Part shown: one piece after another, positions 10,465 to 21,658 of the stretch
How the letters are laid out: every line of letters begins with the position of its first letter
Position numbering within the stretch: the first letter of the stretch is position 1
Assembly (NCBI RefSeq): GCF_963678635.1
Contig: NW_026970820.1
Span: 2,396,988 to 2,460,987 of the forward strand
Direction of reading: 5' to 3'
Length of the DNA: 64,000 bases
DNA from: Symsagittifera roscoffensis
Lineage: Eukaryota; Xenacoelomorpha; Acoela; Convolutidae
Made by a program: the position numbers and the translations under genes
Notes under the pieces: generated by a model
What the model was told of the DNA's origin: nothing
Databases searched by the model: none
What the model saw: only the letters and a program-made list of their open reading frames with translations

Positions 10465-12677
10465 CACCCTCAAGGTCACGTGACTTATTTTTGTTTTTGG
10501 TTTTTTCTGAAACCAAAACAATAAGGTCATGCGCCAATATCATGGCCTCAAGCAAAGACGTCGGACTCTACGCATTCACATTAGCCTTGCGCCCTTTGGG
10601 CGCAAATGCCAATGCTCAATTAATTTTGCCACGTGAAAAAATTTTTAAGGAAAAATTCTGATAAAATTTAACTTAAACTACCACGAAAGAACGCAAAGAT
10701 TTCAAAGCGTGAAACAATCAAGTTTTTGCTAATACCGGGCATGCAGTGAGACTAATTTCGGCAAAAATAAAATGAAAATTGAGGGAAATGGAAAGAAAAA
10801 AATTGTTCAAAATAAGAACGAAACATCAAAAACTTATTTGATCTCCGCTAATGTCATAATTCCGATCAGGCTGATTTCAGATTTTAAGCGTACAGTTTAA
10901 GGTTACGGCTGCTCCCTCTACAGGTCCCAGAGGGACCGAGTGAGCATCCTACCTCGATCCAGGATAACTGATAGTTGTTTTAAATTTTTCACAAAATTTT
11001 TTTTCACTAATGCTTGTTTTCAATTCCTCATGAGAAGCAGTTTAAATTTAAAAAAAAAATTGATTTTATTAATCAATGCTTCCAAGAACAACTGATGTTA
11101 GGCGGTTACAAATGCGGTTGTTGAAAACTAGTAAGGGATAATGATGAGAAAAATTGTAAGTTTTCAAATGAATTGAAAAACTGTTTTTTTCTTTTTTTCT
11201 TTTGTAAATCGGTAGAAATGAATCATTTTTTTTCAAGTTTTCCTCGCACCACCCACTGTTCTTAAGTAATGAAGATTCCTTCTCTAGCCGTTTATAACAC
11301 TTTGGCAGAAAAAACATCAATTTGATGTAAAATGTTTTAAAAAAGAGAAAAATTTAAAAATTATGTTTTTTTTTAAAAATCAAAAAATTTGTAATTTTCA
11401 AAATTGAAAAAAAGTGAAAATTAATTGCATATTACGATTCAACGTACCCAACTTAGTGGGTCTAGCATTTTAAATTACCAAAAAATGTTGAAAATTGTAG
11501 ATTTTATGAAGTTTTCATTTTGGCTATTTTTCCTTTTCGCCTCCACTTAAGGCACCTTTGAGCCAACTTGAGAAACTGGAACCTAAACAAGCTATACAGA
11601 TAGTCTGAATGAGCCATTTTCAGCGTGATAACACCCCTGGAAGAAAAAAAACTGCAGAAAAGAAAGGAAATTTTGAACTTTAACCTTTTTTCTTCTTCAA
11701 ATGGCAATACTTAGAATAATTTTTCAGCTGAAAAGTTCAAAAAAAATAAAAAAAATTCAAATTTTGAAAAAATTTTAAAAAAATCTCATCATTCTGTTTA
11801 TTGGAGTCTTCGAGGTTTTGGGAGACCTTATCTGGCGGCTAACAACAAGTAGATCACTTATTTTAAAATTTTGAGAAAGGTCAAAAAAACATGTTTTTTC
11901 GATTTTTTTGACAGAATTCCGGAAGCAATATCTTGGCTAAAAACAAAAATGAGGGCCTAAAAACAGTACAAACAGTACTCCCACATCAGGTACATTAGGT
12001 TGGAAACAAAAAAATTATTCTGACTCAAAAATCGTTTTTTAACTTTATTTCTGAACAAGAAATTGAAAAGAAATCTAAAACTTAAAAATTTTTTGAAAAA
12101 AATGATTGTTTTGAAAAAAGCCAATTTTTAGCTGAAATTTTTTATTTTAGCTAATAAAGCCAGAGCAATGCCCTTTAAGCTCAAATAAATTAATTAGGCA
12201 AATTATTTTCAAGTTTTTTCGTTAAAGGCTTTTATTTTGAAAAAGTATTCAAAAATGGGTAAAAAAAAGTCAAAAAAATCAATTTTCTCAGATTCAAAAA
12301 CCTCCACCACCATGATGATTAGTTCGCTAGATAGGACTGCTAAAACCAATTTAGACGTATTTCCATAAGTATATCAAAATTTTTACTTATTTTCGAGAAT
12401 TAAGCAAAATAAAAATTTTTCCCAAATTGGGCAAAAAGCCCAAATTAGCCCAAACACCTGTTAAAAATTGTTGGGTCAAAAAATCACAAGAGGAAACCCC
12501 TATTCGTTTGACATTTTAGGGCCGCATGCAAAAAATTAGACCAATCTAACCTGACAATTTCGAGAATCAACTTTTTTGTCAAGATTCTCTAAAGACCAAT
12601 TTAGGGAGATTACTTGTACCGGTGGGGGCCCTACCCCACCTAAAAAATTTTTGAAATGCTGGAACGCGGCCACCTAG
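10465..12677 (+). repeat. Unit 7, class E (2213 bp)
   Basis: The leader matches unit 6 for about 18 bp and then diverges. Hairpin 1 is at 10589-10603 with triloop TTT in place of TTC, leaving the stem intact. Hairpin 2 is at 10907-10949, GCATGC at 12524-12529 and hairpin 3 at 12621-12640. The terminal CCACCTAG at 12677 is followed directly by the interrupted A unit. Confidence 0.85.
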
Positions 12678-14244
12678 ACAAGTAGGTTCCGCGAGAGGGG
12701 GGGAGCTAGAGCAGGGGAACGCTAAACGCACTCGCAAAAAGGAGCACCCTCCGGGTGCTCTTTTTTTGCTCGAAAGTCTTGTGAAACGATTTGGATCTGT
12801 AAGTATTGGTAGCAGTTACACATAAAACTTTCTGCATCTTTGTGCTCATAGTCACAAGTGGTTTTCGACAGCTTCTTTAAAACAAGTTTGACATGATCTA
12901 TCTCTAAATTAGCCTAAATAAAGAGATTTTAGTTTTTTCAATGATTCTTGAAGAGGACTGTCTCAACGAAAACAAGTTTTCGGAAACAGTCCTGGTGACT
13001 TAGTTTTGATCTCATTTTTGGGTCTATTGACTTCCATTTAGGATTAGTAGGCTAACGGAACCTATATTATGTCCTAAAAAGATTGAGTTTGTGTCAAAAA
13101 GTTAAAAAGCAAGAGAAAAAAAAACATTTAAAAAATTTTAAAAATTTCAAAAATTTAAAAAATTGGAAAAATTGTTCCAAAACACTTGATTTTTTGTTTT
13201 GTCATAAAATAACCAGAAATTGACGTAAAATGAACTTTCAATAGTCTATTTTGACTAGTTTTCACGATTCAAGCACATTTTAACTTAATAACAACATTCA
13301 AAAACTCACTGGAAAAGTTGTTTTTCGGCAAACGCCCTTTTTGACCACACCTACGAAATCCATAACTTTTTATCTAACAAATATAGAGACTTCGGGTTTT
13401 TTGTATTGTATTAAGCATCCTCGAGTCTACCTGTCGCGTGCTAAAATGAACAATTTTTCTCTTTAATTTATCCCGCCATTTCGAAATAGGGCGGTTTTTG
13501 GCAATTTTTTGTCCTTTTTAGTCAAAAAAGTCAAATTTACAGACATCTGTCAAAAAAACTGTTATCACATGATAAAGACAGATGGCCTTTGCAAATCAAA
13601 TAAGGTCCTGAGTGAGAACAAAATTGCCCTCTAATTGTCCGTGGGGGGAGGAAATCGAAAATTTTCGTTTTTGGCGGGAAAATTTGAAATTTTTCACAAA
13701 AACATTTACTCTGCAGACAACGGCCATAGACTAATGTTGGCCTAGCACGCATTTTTTGCTTTCATAACTAGGGCCGATTTCTGCCGGGAACATTGATTTT
13801 TCAAAAAAATGACCAAAATTTTTGTTGCATTTTTTCAAAAAAATCAAATTTTTGACAAAAATCAAAATTCCAAATCCTACATATTTAAGGTCCTCAAACA
13901 GTCTACTTTAATCCATTCCCCATCAATATACCCCATTTTCTCAACCAAAGTTGAGTTATTGATTCATTTTCAAGGAAAAACGTGATTTTTCAAATTTTTC
14001 ACACCCAAAAGCGTCTGACACACCCCGAAGGACCACTTTTTTTTCCCAACAGCCCCCATTTTTGTCAGTTTTGTACCAATAGGGGGTTGCATGCCAAAAG
14101 TTAGCCAATTCGTACCTGCCATTTTCTAGATCTCGTATAATTCTGAGCTTTTTAACAATAGGTTAACGTAAAGATTTACGAAACGGCCAGGGACCCTACC
14201 CTCGGCCTAAATGAACAGAGAAGCCCACGCGGACGCCCACCTAG
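12678..14244 (+). repeat. Unit 8, class A missing its first 35 bp
   Basis: It starts ACAAGTAGGTTCCGCG, which is position 36 of units 20 and 30, and then follows unit 20 almost base for base. Hairpin 1 is at 12742-12760, hairpin 2 at 12955-12992, GCATGC at 14089-14094 and hairpin 3 at 14185-14207 (tail type b). The missing 35 bp lie at 5998-6032 across the E insertion. Confidence 0.87.
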
Positions 14245-14534
14245 GGGGCAGGGTTGTGTGGTCTATTCTCGACTTTAGTTACTTGCATTGCGTGGGGAAG
14301 AATACGAACAGCGCTCAACGCACTCGCAGAAAGAGCACCCTGCGGGTGCTCTTTTTGTTCGAGAACTGTAAGTCGATTTAAATCTTACATATTTCGTCCG
14401 AAATTTAACTTTTTTTCTAGTTGTTCTCAGGTAAACTCCCATGATACCTCAAATTGTATTCCTGGAAGGGCATTTTTATAAGTCACTCTGTGGCTCGATC
14501 AATTAACTACCAAATACGTTTTGATTTACGAAAT

Positions 14535-14572
14535 GGACTGTTTCAACGAAAACAAGTTTTCGGAAACAGTCC
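14535..14572 (+). other. Hairpin 2, class A/B/C representative
   Basis: The outer stem GGACTGTTTC pairs with GAAACAGTCC (10 bp). The left bulge is AAC. The inner arms GAAAAC and GTTTTC are separated by AA, and the right bulge is a single G. Length is 38 nt in the class A, B and C units inspected. It sits about 250-330 bp after the unit start and is one of the most conserved stretches in the array. Confidence 0.85.
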
Positions 14573-15805
14573 AAATTGTAAATTATGATCCCAAATACAA
14601 ACAAAGAGAAATCTAATGCGTTGGTTAAACTTACAGAGCCCAGCCCATGTCTTTGTCTTTATTGACTGTTCAAACACATAACAACTATGTTAAAAACAAT
14701 ATTATTAAAATAAAAACATAACAAATAATCGAGAAAGAAATGGAAGTTTATCAAAAAAATATGCAAAAAAAATCACTTATTTCTTTTTTTAAATATCATA
14801 AAAACCTCAGTTTGAAAAAGATGATACCTGGGAGGCCCGTTTTGACGCGTTACTACAGTTTAGGCACGTTTTGACTTCGCAACTCACAATGATCGATTAA
14901 CTTTTACGTTTGTTTTACAAACACGCTTTTTTTTTACCACAATCAAAATTTCATTACTTCTAAACCACTTGAACAAATTGATGAAAATTTTGCAACAAAA
15001 CTAACTTTTCAAGGGTTTTTGAGGTATATAAAAATTGTCTCCAGTTAAATAATGATTTTTTGGCTAATTTTTGAAAAAAATATAAAAAAATTTGAAAAAA
15101 CAATTTTTTTTTCAGATTTGGCGATCAGAAAGTGCCTTCTATGATGGACCAGCAAAAAATTTGTTTTCAGGTCATAAGTTTGTCTCATTAGAGTATACAA
15201 ACTGGCAAAATGTTTATAATAAAAAAGTTTAGAGGAACAGTGATTTTTTGAAAAAAAGAGAAAAAAACGTGAAAAAATCAGTTTTTGGCGGGAAAATTCT
15301 CAAAAAATCAAAAATCAAGTTTTCTCTCTCCTTACTCCAATAAATTAATTCGGCCACGACAATCATTTTTTGTGATCAGTAAAAATGTCGAAAAACGACC
15401 GCAACATTGACTTTTTTGAAATTTGACAAAAAACTTCAAAAAAACCGCAAAAAAACATCAAAAATCTCGAAAAAATTGCAGAAAAAATTTTGCCAAAAAA
15501 TACACCATTCGACTGCCTCAACTGTGCTAGTGTCCAAAAAAAACATCACTTTTTCGCATTTTCTCAACCAAAATTGAGTTATTGGGGCATTTTTGAAAAA
15601 AATCGTGATTTCGACCAAAAAAAACGCCCCTTTTTCCCCAAAAAGTGCAACTCATAACATTATTTCGGAAAAACGCCTTCCCAAGTTATATCTTAGAATT
15701 TTGTCCTCTACCTACATGCAAAGTTTGAAGAAATTCTATACTGCCGTTTTCGAGAACTTGAATAATTTTTTTATTTTCCTATTTAGGTATTTTTTCTAGT
15801 TGACC

Positions 15806-15828
15806 GGCAAGGAAACCCTACCCTTGCC
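15806..15828 (+). other. Hairpin 3, tail type d (class B)
   Basis: GGCAAGG pairs with CCTTGCC, and the loop region contains CCCTA. It lies 38 bp before the end of CTAG. The same form occurs in units 22, 23, 26, 27 and 29. Confidence 0.78.
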
Positions 15829-16302
15829 TAAAGGATTCACAAAGCCGGACCGCGACGACCACCTAGAGGAAATTGTTTCGCCCCACCCACCCGACCAATA
15901 TCATTTACCCACCCACCTGATCAGTCAGGCCACGACTACCTTTTTTCGATTTGATCGAGTAACGAAAAGCGGTTTGTGATTCTCCATCACCTTAAAAACG
16001 AAGGAGCAGGTTTTTACTTAGCCAACTATCCTTTTGGGGGTAAAATGGGTTTGATTTTTGATGCGTCTTTGCCCGAAAACCTCATCAAAAAGAATAATTT
16101 ACCCGGCTTTTCTAGTATTTCCTGACCACATTTTCGATCTGTCTCTGGCCACGACGTCGTTTAGTTAATGTTCTTCCCCGACAATTTTTTCTACAATCGT
16201 ATTTTTTTACGAATAAAAGAGATTGCCAACACATCAGCGCTGTCCAAAACAGATTAGTATATTGAACAACTTTAGTTTTTTTTTATTTTTGATCGTCGTA
16301 AC

Positions 16303-16345
16303 GGATGCTCCCCACATGGGACCACAGGGGTCCCAGGGAGCATCC
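16303..16345 (+). other. Hairpin 2, class D representative
   Basis: The outer stem GGATGCTCCC pairs with GGGAGCATCC (10 bp). The left bulge is CACAT and the inner stem GGGACC/GGTCCC has loop ACAGG. The right bulge is a single A. The geometry matches the class A/B/C hairpin (10-bp outer, 6-nt inner arms, one-base right bulge) with unrelated stem sequence. Copies are at 18649, 36042, 38542 and 44289. Confidence 0.85.
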
Positions 16346-16455
16346 CAAAAGGATTAAAGCAAAAGTTCAACAATTATTTACCCGTCAATTTGGGTCACTC
16401 TTGCGGTTCAACAATCTGTATTTTTTCAAAATGATTCCAAGAACAGTTCAGGGCT

Positions 16456-18026
16456 GCATGCAAAAAATAAGAACATTCTCACGCATCGGAATTATGAATT
16501 TACTAATTATTTTTTTTTAAATTCTCATTATTTGTAGTAGCTTTATAAGATCCAAACTGAAAAACTAAAAAATCAACAATTTTTAACTATTTTTGAAATT
16601 AAAACACTCTGTATCTACTACATCGACAATGGCAAGCTCAAATACACCATCAAAAATCATTTTTTTTTTTTCACTTTTGAAAACTTAAATTTTTTTGAGA
16701 AAAAAAAAGTTGAGTCAGAAACGGGAAAAATCATATTTTTTCAAAATGTCAAAAAAAATTGTTCCATTTAAAGTTAATCAGTAGGCCACACGTTGGGAAC
16801 CTGTTCAGAATGTTTTACATAAACAATGTAGCAAAATTCACCCATTTTGAGAAAAGTGCAAAAAACACCTTTTTGGTTAACTCAAAAAAGTGGAAAAAGT
16901 GGAGAAAAGGGGTCTTCAAAATGAAACCATCCAAAAGTGGCATTAACTAACTGCCATTTTTTGTGAATTCAGACCGGCATGCAAAAAATTACGAAGATCC
17001 TACGTGAAGTTTTTGAGAACAGATTAGTTTCTCCGGAATTTTGGTAGTACTAATTTCATTACTGTACTTATAATTAAAGTCAAATCAAAAAGTCGTAAAA
17101 ACTACAATTTTTAATCAATTTTGACAAATAAATGATCAAAACCCACTAAATTGGCTATAGCAAGTTCGAATCTACCATCAGAAACCATTTTTTCCCATTT
17201 CTGAAAATTTTCATTTTTAAAAAAATAAATGTTGAGTCACAAACGGGAAAAATCATACTTTTTCAAAAATTCAAAAAAAATTGATCCATTTAAACTAATT
17301 CATCAGGCAACACGTTGGGAACCTGTTCAGAATGGATTTCATGATCATAGCAGCAAACTTTACCCATTTTGAGAAAAGTCGAAAAAACACCTTTTTAGTT
17401 AACTCAAAAAAGTGGAAAAAAAGGGGAAAGGGGTCTTGAAAACGAAACCATCCAAAAGTGGCATTTACTAACTGCCATTATTTTGTGAATTCAGACCCGC
17501 ATGCAAAAATTTAGGAAAATCCTACGTGAAGTTTTTGAGAACAGATTAGTTTCTCAGGAATTTTGGTAGTACTAATTTCATTACTATACTTATAATTAAA
17601 GTCAAATGTAAAAGTCATAAAAACTACAATTTTTAATCAATTTTGACAAATTAATGATCAAAACCCACTAAATTGGCTATGGCAAGTTCGAATGTACCAT
17701 CAGAAACCACTTTTTCCCATTTTTGAAAATTTTCATTTTTTTGAAATTAAATGTTGAGTCACAAACGGGAAAAAACAAATTTTTTCAAAAAGTCAAAAAA
17801 AAATATTCCATTTAAACTAACTCATCAGGCCACACGTTAGGAACCTGTTCAGAATGGTTTTCATGATCAAAGCAGCAAAAGTCACCCATTTTGAGAAAAG
17901 TCGAAAAAACACCTTTTTAGTTAACTCAAAAAAGTGGAAAAAGTGGGAAAAAGGGTCTTCAAAATGAAACCATCCAAAAATGGCATTAACAAACTGCCAT
18001 TATTTTCTAAATTCAGACCCGCATGC
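16456..18026 (+). repeat. 522-bp tandem subrepeats in a class D body
   Basis: GCATGC marks at 16456, 16977, 17499 and 18021 are spaced 521, 522 and 522 bp. Each subrepeat ends with GCATGCAAAAA followed by TTTTTGAGAAC or a relative. The last block is also the subterminal block of the whole unit, which suggests the subrepeats arose by copying the 3' region inward. Confidence 0.82.
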
Positions 18027-18117
18027 AAAAAATTAGGAAATTCTGACGTGCCGTTTAGCAGAACTCGATAGTTTCTAGGAATATGGACCAATGTAAAAAA
18101 TTTATTGCCTTTTGACC

Positions 18118-18139
18118 GGAAGGGGCCCCTACCCCTTCC
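18118..18139 (+). other. Hairpin 3, tail type e (class D)
   Basis: GGAAGGGG pairs with CCCCTTCC over CCCCTA. Unit 15 has GGGAGGGG/CCCCTCCC, a compensated change. The tail after it is TGTGCTACACGCGACCATCTAG-like in units 10, 11, 15 and 16. Confidence 0.8.
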
Positions 18140-18172
18140 TAATCGCTTTTTGTGCTACACGCGACCATCTAG

Positions 18173-20678
18173 AGGAAATTGTTTCGCCCCACCCACCCGA
18201 CCTAAGCCTTTACCCACCCACCTGATCAGTCAGTGCGCCTTCACGTCTTCTTTTGAAAATTGATTCATTCCGTAGCTGGAATTGATTAATGGTTTTCCCT
18301 AATACATGAAACTTTGACAGACAGATATCCAACTATTTGATAGAGCATTTTTCGAATCACTTCTTCAAATAGATTTTCAAAAAAAGCCTAAAAAAAATCA
18401 TGCGCTTTTATTACATATGTCATCGAAGCAAAAAGAGTACCGTGTTGGTTCCATAAATGGCTCCCAGTACCCACAATGCTAAGATGCAGGAAAAATACCT
18501 TTCTATTGAATTTGAGATACAATGTCTCATGAAGGAAATAGAAACGCTATCCTAGGGTGCAGGTTTTCTGAAAAAATGGTATCAGCTGAAACATAACAGC
18601 ACAACATAGCGGCTGCTCTCTATTTCTCTGCTCTTTATTCGAGGTCCCGGATGCCCCTACCTGGGACCACAAGGGTCCCAGGGCGCATCCTATAGGGATT
18701 AAAGCATCAAACGTACAATCATGAAATGAGAAATTCTAATCACTTATTACAATGTTCCATATTTCATTTTGCTCAGCAATCAGTAAACTGTTGTATTTTT
18801 AACTTGAAGAGCCTATTATATTATCAAACAAAATTTTTCGATAAAAATTACATTTTCTTTTAGTTTTTCAAACAATATTTTACAATTTGAAACAAAAAGA
18901 AACCTTGCATTTCTTTGCAGTAACTAAGTCAGTGCACTGTAGCTACACTAGTGAATGTAAAACATAGTTAAAAAAACGGACAACTGAATCTGGTTTTTTA
19001 AATTTAATGTTTTTTTGTTCGGCTTTTAAATAGGATCACGTCAATTAATAATTGAAATTGAGCAAAGACAAGAATATAACACTCGCAATTTTTGTTCAAT
19101 ATTGACTAGAAAAGTGATCAAACCACTCTATATTGCCTATGGCAAGCTCAAAACATCCATCAAAAACCACTTTTGTTCACTTTTAAAATTGAATTATTTT
19201 TCGACCAAAAAAAGTTAGAGATGAAATTGAAAAAAAAACGAAAATTTACTTAATTTGAAAAAATTGGTGTCAAACTGCCTTATCCATAGAAACACTTTCT
19301 ATGAACCTATTCAGAAAGGTTTTGTTGAGCAATGCCGAAAAAATTACCCCTTTTGAGAAAAATTCAAAAAACACATTTTTGGTTAACTCAAAAAAGTGGA
19401 AAAAGTGGGAAAAGCGGTCTTCAAAACGAAACCATCCAAAAGTTGCATTAACTAACTGCCATTATTTTGTAAATTCAGACCCGCATGCAAAAAATAACGA
19501 AAATCCTACAGGAACTTTTTGAGAACAAATTAGTTTCTCCGGAATTTTGGTAGTACTGTTTTTATTACTATAATTATAATTAAAGTCAAATCTAAAAGTC
19601 GTAAAAACTACAATTTTTAATCAATTTTGACAAATAAATGATCAAAACCCACTAAATTGGCTATGGCAAGTTCGAATATACCATCAGAAACCATTTTTTC
19701 CCACTTTTGAAATTTTTCATTTTTTTGAAAATTTATGTTGAGTCACAAACGGGAAAAACCATATTTTTTCAAAATGTCAAAAACAGTTGTTCTTTTCAAG
19801 TTAGTTCATAAGGTCACATGTTATGAACCTGTTCAGAATGGTTCTCATGTTCAAAGCCATACAAATTACCCATTTTGAGAAAAATTCAAAAAACACCTTT
19901 TTGGTTAACTCAAAAAAGTGGAAAAAGTGGAGAAAGGTGTCTTCAAAACGAAACCATCCAAAAGTGGCATTAACTAACTGCCATTTTTTTGTAAATTCAG
20001 ACCCGCATGCAAAAATTTACGAAAATCCTACGTGAAGTTTTTGAGAACAGATTAGTTTCTCGGGAATTTTGGTAGTACTATTTTTATTACTATAATAATT
20101 TTTAAAGTCAAAACTAAAAGTGGTAAAAACTACAATTTTTAATCAATTTTGACAAATTAATGATCAAAACCCACTAAATTGGCTATGGCAAGTTCGAATG
20201 TACCATCAGAAACCATTTTTTCCTATTTTTGAAAATTTTCATTTTTTTGAAATTAAATGTTGAGTCACAAACGGGAAAAAACAAATTTTTTCAAAAAGTC
20301 AAAAAAAAATATTCCATTTAAACTAATTCATCAGGCTACACGTTAGGAACCTGTTCAGAATGGTTTTCATGATCAAAGCAGCAAAAGTCACCCATTTTGA
20401 GAAAAGTCGAAAAAACACCTTTTTAGTTAACTCAAAAAAGTGGAAAAAGTGGGAAAAGGGGTCTTCAAAATGAAACCATCCAAAAATGGCATTAACAAAC
20501 TGCCATTATTTTCCAAATTCAGACCCGCATGCAAAAAATTAGGAAATTCTGACGTGCGGTTTAGCAGAACTCGATAGTTACTAGGAAAATTTACCACTGT
20601 AAAAAATTTATTGCCTTTTGACCGGAAGGGGCCCCTACCCCTTCCTAATCGCTTTTTGTGCTACACGCGACCATCCAG
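18173..20678 (+). repeat. Unit 11, class D ending in a variant CCAG (2506 bp)
   Basis: The leader is nearly the same as unit 10. Hairpin 2 is at 18649-18690 with one mismatch in the outer stem. Subrepeat GCATGC marks are at 19483, 20005 and 20527 (spacing 522). Hairpin 3 is at 20624-20645. The end reads CCATCCAG instead of CCATCTAG, the only one of the 29 junctions without CTAG. Confidence 0.83.
19483..20532 (+). repeat. 522-bp tandem subrepeats, unit 11
   Basis: GCATGC at 19483, 20005 and 20527, both spacings 522 bp. Internal landmarks recur in order: GGCTATGGCAAGTTCGAAT, GTTGAGTCACAAACGGG, ACCTGTTCAGAATGG. Confidence 0.82.
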
Positions 20679-20759
20679 AAAATCAGGGTGGGGCCGTGTG
20701 TTTTTGTTTTGGTGGTATAGTTGGCCTGAGGCCATATAATGCGCGCTCTACGCACTCGC

Positions 20760-20791
20760 AAAACGGAGCACCCTTCGGGTGCTCCCGTTTT
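20760..20791 (+). other. Hairpin 1, class F representative
   Basis: The core stem has a TTC triloop. The outer stem is AAAACG (20760-20765) against CGTTTT (20786-20791), with one bulged C at 20785. The C-G pair here replaces A-T in class A, so both arms changed together. The same form occurs in units 13 and 14. Confidence 0.78.
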
Positions 20792-21620
20792 ACTCGGCCA
20801 GCCTAATTAGTATAATTTAACATGAACCTGAAGAATTCACACAAAAAATTAAATTGAAAAAAAAAAACAAATCTTAAAATTGAAAAACGTTTATTTTTTT
20901 TTTCAACTCAAGTTGTTATCTCAAAGCAACAAACCTCAGCTAGCGCTACATCTACGTTCTTTCAAAAAAACCAACTCTTTTTTCTGATGCTGGTTGTGTT
21001 TTGTTTTGTCAGCCACTGAAAATACCATTTAGTTTTTCAGGAAGATTGATAATATTTTTATTGGTTCACGGCTTCACGTTTTTTTTAAACAGTTTTGACT
21101 CAAAACAAATTTGAACAAAAACATTTCTAGAAAACACGTTCGTTTATGTTCTCATGTTGATATATCCAAACCATTTTATTACGTTTTTGGAGCAAACTGC
21201 GAAATTTTCTGACAATTTGTTTTTCGCAATACCTTTAATTCAGTTTGCTGTTTGTTTCTTTTTTTTTCTTAAATTGCATGAGGTTCAGTTTGTTATATAA
21301 TTTATCACAAATTATGTTCGTTTGGAAAACCATGAAATGTTTATTTACGAACTAAGTGCTTAGATTGAAACTTTAGCAAGTAGAAGTTGTACATTTTTCA
21401 AGTTTTCTTGTAGAAGAGAAAGAATTTTTGAACACAAACACATGGTCTTTTACAAGTTAAAATATTCCGGAAATTTCTTTTGGTTTATTATAAATTTTAA
21501 AAACTTGTGAACGTAGTTTGCTTGACTTATTTCAGTTAGATAACAACAAATTTAATACTTCAAAACATTTTTTATTTTTTCATCATAAAAAATACAAAAG
21601 TGAAAAAAAAAAAAAACAAA

Positions 21621-21658
21621 CCTAATTTGGTTTTGTTTAAAAACAAAACCAAATTAGG
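21621..21658 (+). other. 38-bp perfect palindrome, class F
   Basis: Two 18-bp arms (CCTAATTTGGTTTTGTTT and its exact complement) flank AA. The copies at 26581-26618 and 31543-31580 are also perfect. It lies about 940 bp into the unit and may replace hairpin 2, which I do not find in class F. The 38-bp length equals that of the A/B/C hairpin 2, but it lacks bulges. Confidence 0.85.

Larger units (their letters stand above)
6033..12677 (+). mobile_element. Three-unit class E array inserted into a class A unit at CTAG
   Basis: Three E units of 2214, 2218 and 2213 bp lie between two fragments of one A unit. The left fragment ends GACTCTAG at 6032. The right fragment starts ACAAGTAGG at 12678, which is the exact continuation seen in units 20 and 30. 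Fragment lengths 35 and 1567 sum to 1602 bp, the length of unit 20. The inserted block starts CAC and ends CCACCTAG. Either the element ends in CTAG and inserted after a host CTAG, or CTAG is a 4-bp target duplication or recombination core. No transposase-like frame is present, so I infer a non-autonomous element. Confidence 0.75.
14245..15866 (+). repeat. Unit 9, class B (1622 bp)
   Basis: The leader starts GGGGCAGGGTTGTGTGGTC. Hairpin 1 is at 14333-14351 (triloop TGC), hairpin 2 at 14535-14572 with a perfect 10-bp outer stem, and hairpin 3 at 15806-15828 (GGCAAGG/CCTTGCC). The subterminal block is degenerate (ACATGC at 15714-15719), followed by TTTTCGAGAAC. It contains a 38-codon open segment at 15116-15232 after a TTTTTCAG tract. 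GACCAC before the final CTAG is the inverse of GTGGTC in the leader. Confidence 0.87.
15867..18172 (+). repeat. Unit 10, class D (2306 bp)
   Basis: The leader AGGAAATTG is followed by two CCCACCCACC motifs and a small CCTGA-TCAG-TCAGG hairpin, with no GAGCACCC hairpin. Hairpin 2 is the GGATGCTCCC type at 16303-16345. The body is a series of roughly 522-bp subrepeats marked by GCATGC at 16456, 16977, 17499 and 18021. Hairpin 3 is at 18118-18139 (GGAAGGGG/CCCCTTCC). It ends CCATCTAG. Confidence 0.85.

Noticed and set aside
15821..15832. Nematode telomere hexamer (GCCTAA/TTAGGC) at the end of hairpin 3
   Set aside because: Only a single hexamer occurs per class B unit, within the hairpin arm. 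There is no tandem telomeric run.
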